The translations under genes were made by a program, and so were the position numbers. This document shows positions 57,130 through 64,000 of a DNA stretch of 64,000 nucleotides, one piece after another. Position 1 is the first letter of the stretch, and each line of letters opens with the position of its first letter. The notes under the pieces are model-generated. The model saw only the letters and a program-made list of their open reading frames with translations, did not search any database and was not told the origin of the DNA. The DNA comes from Marthasterias glacialis. Taxonomy: Eukaryota > Echinodermata > Asteroidea > Forcipulatida > Asteriidae. The stretch covers positions 18,431,938-18,495,937 of the forward strand of contig OU452226.1 of NCBI GenBank assembly GCA_911728455.2, written 5' to 3'.

Positions 57130-57709
57130 TTGTGGCAGGACGGTTGCGCGTATTTCGTCCATATAGGTTTAGTGCTGTGCGGCCAGTGTGTATGGTGATA
57201 CACAAACACACGCGTACTAGGTTCGTGCAACTGAGTTTGAAAATATAAGGCTATCTTACCCCGTATAAGTTACTGTGTGTGCGCATTTCAGGCGCTGTGC
57301 GCACAGTTAGACGTGCACCATATCTTTACATGCAATTTGATTTCCCAAAATGGCAGGTCATGTGACGTCGGTGCAAGGGATCTACGTCACACACGGCTCT
57401 TGTCCATCCATTGTAGGAGTCAATTCCTTTGCGTACGTTTTGACTCCCATAATGGCGGATAGGATAGTCGCGTGTAAGTGCGCTGCGCGTTGTGCAATGG
57501 CTCAATACCATAGATCTATATAGCTCTATGGTCGATACCTTATAAATTTCTTTTTCACACCATTTGCAACTTGGGAAGCATGCTATATGCATTTGCTCTG
57601 CGTGCAATTTGCGTAGAGATTCCGAAATATGCCCTCATTTTTAGCAAACTAGAAGTAAATCACCCCACATTGTTGACTGCAAGCAGATTCAGTTAAGAGG
57701 AGCTAGTTT

Positions 57710-57924
57710 TTAAACACGTCTTATTTTCATACGGCTCCATTCAAAGCCACCATCGGCTATATCTTCAGCATTTAGGTTGATCTCCTCTGGTGTACCTCCC
57801 TCGCTACAACCATTAAACCACCAGCCTCCCTTCGACTCCTCGGCACAGTTCCTCCCACTGTCACCATCGTTGTCTCTGTCCCGTGTCGAAAATGGCATGT
57901 TGTTTGCAGATAAAAATGTACCAA
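57710..57924 (-). CDS. Gene C last exon: fibrinogen-C C-terminal part with shifted acceptor
   Basis: It encodes [33 protein letters not shown] and the tail GGFEWSRMKIRRV, which fits the family end best of the three. Stop TAA is at 57710-57712, two codons before the TAG used by the other copies. The usual acceptor TACAG reads TACAT here. The nearest upstream AG ends at 57925 and adds nine bases (VGTF in place of V at the junction), in frame. If that AG is not used, the FReD would lack its C-terminal third. Confidence 0.72.
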
Positions 57925-60900
57925 CTTTTTGTTGCTCTATGGTAAAATAAAAATAAAGAGAACCAATGGGTTACTAAATATTGTGTCTACATGACGGTTC
58001 ATAACAAAGATTCATTTACCCCTCCCTGTTCTTAGCTGTGTTGTAAAGAGACATGCGTTTATATCTCGCCATGTCTTGTTTCTGCGCATTGGGGCAGGTT
58101 TCTATCCCTTCTGTAGCCCACAACTCGAGTGTCCGATGGGCCTTTTGATGGGCGACTTGCATGAAAAAAAATTATAAATAAAAAAAAAATCAATGCTGAG
58201 TATAAATATAAGGTATTTCGGAAGCCATTTACTTTTTGTACGCTATATGAGACTTTCGAGAAAATGCAAAATGACCGGCAACTGATCTGTATAGACTTCT
58301 TCGCAAATACTCTATACGCACGCGTTAGCCTTGGAATGAGGTGCATGCTGGGCCCAATTTCATGACTTTGGTTACCGTGGAGTTCTGCGCTTACGCCCTG
58401 CCATGACCCATAGGAGTACGCGCTTTACAGGGCACCGTAAACGGTTTGGTAACCAGCGCCATGAAATTGTCCCTAGGTCTAGTTAGTTACACATGCACCG
58501 TTCCACGGCTAAAGCGCGCGTAAAAAGTAATTGCAAAGTACTATTGTCTTTACCTGCGAGGCACGACTGTGTGAAAAACCACCAGACAAAAATGAATATT
58601 TTTTTCTTCCAAGATATTTCACGTCACCTCCAGCTAGATACATCTTCATTGCCATTGGTTGAAAGACATAACTGGTTTGCACTAGAATTGGAAAGATTGT
58701 ACATCCTTTGTTTGACCTGGGGAGGCACGCACTAATACCCACTGCCAGGATATTATGTTTTTGATGATGTGATGGATGTCGTGTGAAATGACTATGGTGT
58801 GACCGTAATCATGTAGGTAACCCATTTGATTTGTTCTGCCATTGATATATCAGATAAGGGGAGCATGATTAGATGTGTGGATGACTTTCCACACAGGAAT
58901 GGCTTGAAAACATTTGTGTCTCGAGTATAGAATAACAACTGTAAAATATCAACCATTTATATGTGATGAGTCGGATCCTGCTTACCATCAATCGAAATCG
59001 AGCCAAGAACACAGAGGGCGTAACTTGCACACGATGCGAAATTATCAAGATCGTAGTGATAAAATTGATCACTATTTTCATGCTTAATGATTTTGTAATT
59101 TTTTTATCAACTGGTACTTTTTCAGTAACTATTCCTTTTATGTTTATTAGTTTTACGGTTTATCTTCGATGTTTGTTTTTTAAAGTTTCTTGGTGTCTTT
59201 TTATTGGTTTTTACTTATTTATTTTTTTGAGCGCTCTGAGGTCAGTTTTCTGACATAGTGCGCTATAGATAAAAATCTGTTATTATATTATTACTATATT
59301 CCCAACCCCAAACCAGCTTCCAGACTGATACTAAGTTGTATTATTGCGGGATCTCGACTAGCAAGCGTCCGCAGAAACAAAAATTACTATTATGATCTAA
59401 ACATAAACAAGACCAAATCTGCGAGCCCGGGGATTGCATAACAAAGACCATGCTTACCGTTGTTCCAGCAGTTCGACGGACCATCAACGTGAATAGTGTA
59501 GTTTTCACCCGAGAGGCGAAAGTTAGTGAAGACACTGCAGCGACGACCTTGCGACCTCCGAACATAGACTCTAATTTCCCAGGGGATGTCATTATCCTCA
59601 GTCAACTGACGGACTTTCTCGTTTCCCAGCCAGAAGTTATCACCAGCTATGTCTCCAAAGCCATCTCTATACTCATCCCACCCGCGGCTGAAATTCAAAT
59701 TCTTATTCAAACGCTGCTGGATAACCTACAGATCGAAAAAATGAAAAACCATCATCAAACTCGTCATGAAATCCACCAAGGTCTGTTATTTTATTATGGT
59801 ACACCGCCTACTGTGCAAATCTTTCCAAACCGTCTTGGATCCACAATGTGTTTATTTGGAAAGCTATCTGCATATGCATAAAAATGAACAATGTCTGCAT
59901 AAAAGGGATCACCAACGTGTAATTTGTCTTTTATCAAGTTGATCGAGTGTTTTTAATCGTATCATCATGTTGATGGTTAAACAATGGGAGTTTCTGTACA
60001 AGAGATTAAATGATTTGATAATCGCTTGGTTGGGTGCGGATTCAATATTATCTATTATTCTGATTCAATGTTATCGGTTAATGACGTTCAGCTGTCATAC
60101 ATGTTTCGGAAAATATTTTCAAAATAGGGAATTTACTTTTGGTTTTTTTTATAATATTGGTTTATGATGACTTGAATTCAACTGCTTTGTAAAGTCCACA
60201 TATTTTGAATAATAAAATACGACAACCCTCAAAGAGTGGAATATAAACGTTCTAAATTTGAACTTCAGAGAATCTTTGCCAGAAGCTGAACTTACAATCC
60301 ATCCTGGCCAATATTTCATGTCGCAGAATACCTCAAGGCCCTCTGGGTACTTCAATGGGTAAATGGTGTGTACACCGTGCCTCCTTTCACCAGCATCATA
60401 ATAGTCTTTGCAGTCATATCGTCTGGGCTCTACAACACAATTGGAATATTTTTTTTTAGAAAAAAAGAAATTAACAAAATGTCAAGTATAAAAAACAATG
60501 GACATCGTTTTTTTTTCTTTTTGAGTAAAGGGTTAACATTAAAGACGGCAAACATTCTCTGCACTAATAATAATATTAGACAGTTTTTATGCAATCTAGA
60601 TGGTCTGGAATAGTAGAAGATGAGACACATGGTGTTTGGAAGAGTCAATTCATTTACATCCTCTAATTTTCAATATAAACACCATATTGTCAAATTCCTT
60701 TCAGTTTAAAAAAGAAATGAAAAAAAGGTATATGTTTTGTGAGAATTGTTTGCACGTGCATATGCGGCTGATTTCAATTGCGGCAATGAAATAAGCAACT
60801 GTACATTTTAGTGTCTTAAAATGCTATTTCCTCGATCGATTTTGACAGTAATTCAGACGGAAATATTTGTCGCATAATAAAAAACTTGAGATGTCCGTTT

Positions 60901-63192
60901 TCAAGCAAAGCACAGGAATTGAACATCACCAGGAAAAGTATCATGGAAATGGAGTTGTTATTTTAGTGCCGGATCGCTTGTTATGCCCCGCGGTGGGTGA
61001 AACCACCAAAGGGGCTACTGTTTCCGACATGTCCGTCCGTGTGTGTGTGTGGGTGTAATCATTGTCAGAGTGACTGCTCGAGAAGGTTGGGACATCAACT
61101 CCAAACTTGGTCTGTGGATTGGTCTTGGGATCCCCCAGAAGTATATTGCTGTTGGACAACCTAGGTCAAATTTCGAGGTCATTATGGCTAAAACAAAAGA
61201 AGTGTGATACGAGCTAAAACTCAAGAAAGACTTGGCGTATCAACTCCAAACTTGGCGTCTGGATTGTTCTGTTATTTTAATATGCAGCGATTCGGAATTG
61301 GGAACATATCTTGGAAAATATGACAGATGAAGGCATTCTACTCACCAGCACAGGTGTTTCCCATCCACTCTGTCGGGCATGTACAAGCGCAGTTCTTTTC
61401 ATTGAACGTGCCTCCATTCTCACAGTCAGTCAATGCACACTCTGGAAATGTAAAACATAATTGTCTGTATTGAACGTACATTTCTGACAACATTTCGGGC
61501 ACGATGGGTTTAAAGATCGTCTGGAGACTAGACTGCAGTAAGGCCATATCAGAAAAGAGAATCACTGAACTTACTGCTGTAGTGCTTGTAGCACAGGCTG
61601 ACTGTTTTTTCATAAAATCTGTTATTAATTTTATAATGTTTTTGATACATGGCCGGATATAGGTAAGGCTTTGGTTTGCGGTCATGTCATGTCAAAGTGG
61701 GCCTTCGAGGTGTCGCTCAGAGGGCTGGTGAGGTAGGGTTTAGGGAAACTTGTCCCCTCTCTCTCCTCGGAGCCTAATACCGTTGTCATAGGGTATTCTG
61801 TTCCCCAGCAAAACGGTCTGGCGGACAGAATTACCTAGGGGATTCTGTCCCCCGCTTAGGGAATTCTGTCCCCCTAGAATTACGTCCCCTTTCAATAAAA
61901 CAATCAAAATGTTTCTTATTAGTCCTAATTTGTTGGAAGGCATGCATATGCAGTCATCATTTAAATTGATTTCCAGGTGCTTTTGATTTTACTTTGGATG
62001 GTTTTCGAAGATCAAAGACCTACGCTTATGTGTAGTACGTATACGCCCGCTCACGTTGCATGAAGCGGCATAAAACTGGGCCGCCTGGGCCCCTTTTCGT
62101 GACTCTAATTACGGCTACGGAATTATTTGCTTTACGATCATCCCTCATCTCCCACAAAGTTTGGCCTGCACAAAAACTCTAGATATCTTGAGCGCAGATT
62201 TCTTTACAAGAATATGTAGCTTTTTCTTTAACTTGTGGTGAAAAAATCGTAAATTTCTACGCTTCTTCGTGAAACACTCCACGATAAGCCCAGCGCATGA
62301 ATCTCGAGTTGGCAATACTCTTTTCGGGGGAAACATTCTCCTGTGAAGACCGAAATCTCCTGCGTTTGTTAAGGGAGACGGAAATTCATAGAGGGCGACA
62401 CGCGTTATATAAATTACATTGGATTATTTTTGATAGATACTTACCAGTACAGTTATTGCCGATCCAGTTTTTATCACACGAACAATGGCAGGGATCGTCT
62501 ATGAACGTACCTCCGTTTTCACATGTCACTGAACAATCTGAAAGCAATAAGTATACACTGACTAATATGTAAATATGACAATCATTTCAAAAAGAAATAC
62601 TGAAAATGTTTTGTACAGTATACCTCTAAATAATGTAAGAATATAAGACTATCAACAGAACAATTTACGCAGGATTCGGCATACAAAATGATAATATTAA
62701 TAGAAAGTTGCTTCCTTTTCAAGATTTTCGAATTCGTGAGAACCTTTCGTGGACGTACATCCAAAATCGTCTCAAGATGTTTATGTCGACCTCTGGTCCA
62801 AACAAGTCCAGGAAATAAACACCACTAATTTTCCAACAAACTTCCATACTGAGAGTATATTTAGACATAGTTTAATCTAAAAACAAATGGTTCATCCGGG
62901 AGCATTCATTTTGTTTGGTTTTAATATTATTCAAAGTACTCACTTTTACACTCAAAGTAGTTAAATATTTCTGTCTTGAGGTCTGTGAAGAGAGGGTGCT
63001 CGGTGTAAAACGGATCAAACCCTCTATCGGGTGTATACGTGTTCAAGCCCCCGGGGTAGATGCTGGTACACTGGCATCGAAGGCGATGATTCAACGGCAT
63101 GACCCACCGTATAATGCCGTTCTCCTTAGGGTTCGGTTCCCTCCCCAAGCTGCAACTAAATGCTGTCACTGGTGCGAACCCCACCCAGGACG
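57710..63192 (-). CDS. Gene C: EGF-EGF-fibrinogen-C protein, 6 exons seen (5' partial)
   Basis: Seen: minus-strand exons at 62944-63192, 62445-62537, 61346-61441, 60296-60429, 59458-59725 and 57710-57924. Phases agree throughout. With a 46 nt first exon like the others, the product would be 366 aa. The domain order is as in gene B, with one EGF of each type. Two oddities: similarity to the other units ends at the exon 2 acceptor, so exon 1 and the promoter are not in this window and may not be homologous; and the normal acceptor of the last exon is mutated (AG to AT at 57916-57917), so splicing probably uses an AG 9 nt upstream, which keeps the frame. Confidence 0.72.
58350..58473. mobile_element. 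124 bp palindromic MITE in the last intron of gene C
   Basis: Same element, site and length as in genes A and B. Confidence 0.74.
58986..59065 (-). pseudogene. Decayed duplicate of the FReD central exon (gene C, last intron)
   Basis: Third copy of the remnant; it reads [18 protein letters not shown] then ISIDG with the GTAAGC donor. The middle is more changed than in the other copies, with several small indels, yet the frame is still open. Evidence for use is weak. Confidence 0.38.
59458..59725 (-). CDS. Gene C exon 6: fibrinogen-C domain, central part
   Basis: 268 nt, phase 0 to 1. It starts [20 protein letters not shown], continues with [21 protein letters not shown], and has the variable strand [25 protein letters not shown] and DGPSNCWNN. 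Both extra cysteines are kept. Confidence 0.88.
60296..60429 (-). CDS. Gene C exon 5: fibrinogen-C domain, N-terminal part
   Basis: 134 nt, phase 1 to 0. It encodes [20 protein letters not shown], then [19 protein letters not shown]. Both FReD cysteines and the conserved GW are intact. Confidence 0.87.
61346..61441 (-). CDS. Gene C exon 4: EGF-like domain, type B
   Basis: 96 nt, phase 1-1. It encodes [17 protein letters not shown], then [14 protein letters not shown]. It is the only type B EGF in gene C and is closest to gene A exon 4, including the flanking intron. Confidence 0.87.
62445..62537 (-). CDS. Gene C exon 3: EGF-like domain, type A
   Basis: 93 nt, phase 1-1. It encodes [20 protein letters not shown], then [11 protein letters not shown], the same as gene A exon 3 with six regular cysteines. 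Confidence 0.88.
62944..63192 (-). CDS. Gene C exon 2: end of signal peptide and N-terminal cysteine module
   Basis: 249 nt, the same length and almost the same sequence as gene A exon 2, with [13 protein letters not shown] at the start and NYFECK before GTGAGT. The acceptor CTTTCTTTCAAG is the best of the three copies. The tract upstream of it is unrelated to the introns of A and B. Confidence 0.76.
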
Positions 63193-63650
63193 CTTGAAAG
63201 AAAGAAAATATAAGTAATAACAACCAAAATCATACTGTCCCTGATCCTTAGTCTGGAATTTTTCACGAAAATATTGGTTGCGCCATTATGGGAGTGTCAG
63301 TTTCCCACGTGTAAGGCCGACGCGTCCGAATTGGCGGCTGCAGCTTATGTTAAGGGTTTGCTGTGAGCACTCTACGCTTCAACGCATAATTATTAACATG
63401 ACGATCAGATGGCAGTTTGCATTGCAGCTATGCGCGCGCGGTTAGACGCGCACCATATTAAATCATGCGTTGTTTACCAACCAATAGACTGCACGACAAT
63501 GTTTACATGCGGTCACGTGACCCCCTATAGGGTATGACGTCATACAGCTGATGAAAAAATACGTGTAAAAGCATAGGCCGTGACACAGAGTGAGTACGAA
63601 AACAGTCGATTTTACTTTCGTTAAGCGATGAATTAGTTAATCAGCCCCTT

Positions 63651-63686
<36 letters not shown>

Positions 63687-64000
63687 TACTTATGGCACGG
63701 CATATTTAGTACTGCAGATAAGTGCAGAAAAGATTGTGGCTTTGATGATAAAGCGTGGAATTTGGTATAGTACCGGTATGTCATGAGAAAGATATTTGGT
63801 CAAAGGGACATCACCGATTTGCCCATTGAAAAAAATATCGGTAGAATAACAAGCAATTTTCAAAATTGTCAAAATTGTAATGATTATTTATTATTATTTT
63901 AATCGACCAAAACAAAATAAAATGTACAAAGAACAAAATCACACAAAAAAGTATTACAACAAAACCAAATGAAAGTTAAAGATAAAGCACATCAACCAAA
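63193..64000. other. Unique right flank, outside the tandem duplication
   Basis: No similarity to the other units. It contains a run of 30 A (63655-63684). I see no exon, so it is read as intron 1 of gene C or its upstream region. The A run could be the tail of a retrotransposed sequence, but no gene-like body or AATAAA at a sensible distance supports that. Confidence 0.6.
63655..63684. repeat. Poly-A run of 30
   Basis: Thirty consecutive A, preceded by TTTATT. Either a simple repeat or the tail of a short retroelement on the plus strand. Confidence 0.9.

Larger units (their letters stand above)
50849..57709. other. Intergenic region, gene C stop to gene B exon 1
   Basis: 6.9 kb equivalent to 3534-10141 with the shortest minisatellites, the private 541 bp transposon and loss of the right foldback arm. 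Nothing else recognised. Confidence 0.6.

Noticed and set aside
63655..63684. Processed pseudogene tail
   Set aside because: No gene-like sequence or polyadenylation signal precedes the A run.

Overview
This is a eukaryotic genomic window, AT-rich and intron-rich, full of mobile-element debris, with no operons or ribosome binding sites. The gene family (secreted EGF plus fibrinogen-C proteins), Penelope-like retroelement fragments, palindromic MITE-like elements and a LINE-like 3' tail suggest a marine invertebrate. An invertebrate deuterostome such as a lancelet, hemichordate or sea urchin relative is my best guess, but the sequence does not settle this.

The window is built from a large tandem segmental duplication with a period of about 23 kb. 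Sequence at 1 recurs at about 22,898 and again at about 47,420. Similarity on the right stops abruptly at about 63,192, which places unit edges at roughly 16,433/16,434, 39,705/39,706 and 63,192. So the window holds the end of one unit (1-16,433), two complete units (16,434-39,705 and 39,706-63,192) and 0.8 kb of unrelated flank.

The only real genes I can support are tandem copies of one minus-strand gene. I rebuilt it exon by exon from splice sites and phases. Gene A (26,256 down to 10,142) has 8 coding exons and encodes 397 aa. Gene B (50,848 down to 33,574) has 7 exons and encodes 340 aa. Gene C (63,192 down to 57,710) has 6 exons, with its first exon off the window or altered. A fourth gene contributes only its first exon (3,533-3,488). 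The protein order is: signal peptide split over exons 1 and 2; a short four-cysteine N-terminal module that I do not firmly recognise (weakly AMOP-like); two EGF domains (three in gene A); and a fibrinogen-related domain (FReD) carried by three exons. Frames are open in all copies despite exon-level rearrangement. This architecture fits secreted, lectin-like recognition proteins related to ficolins, tenascins and FREPs.

In each unit, intron 1 (about 10-11 kb) holds a Penelope-like element and a LINE/SINE-like 3' tail. The intergenic stretch of about 7 kb between one gene's stop codon and the next gene's first exon holds two minisatellites (73 bp and 43 bp units), a TIR element with a MADF-like remnant, a foldback element with arms of about 125 bp, and poly-C/poly-G tracts. 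A 124 bp palindromic MITE lies in the last intron. Copies differ in EGF number, minisatellite copy number, private transposon insertions (38,970-39,250 and about 38,216-38,593 in the middle copy; 56,589-57,129 in the right copy) and exon-level indels. No tRNA, rRNA or CRISPR array was found.
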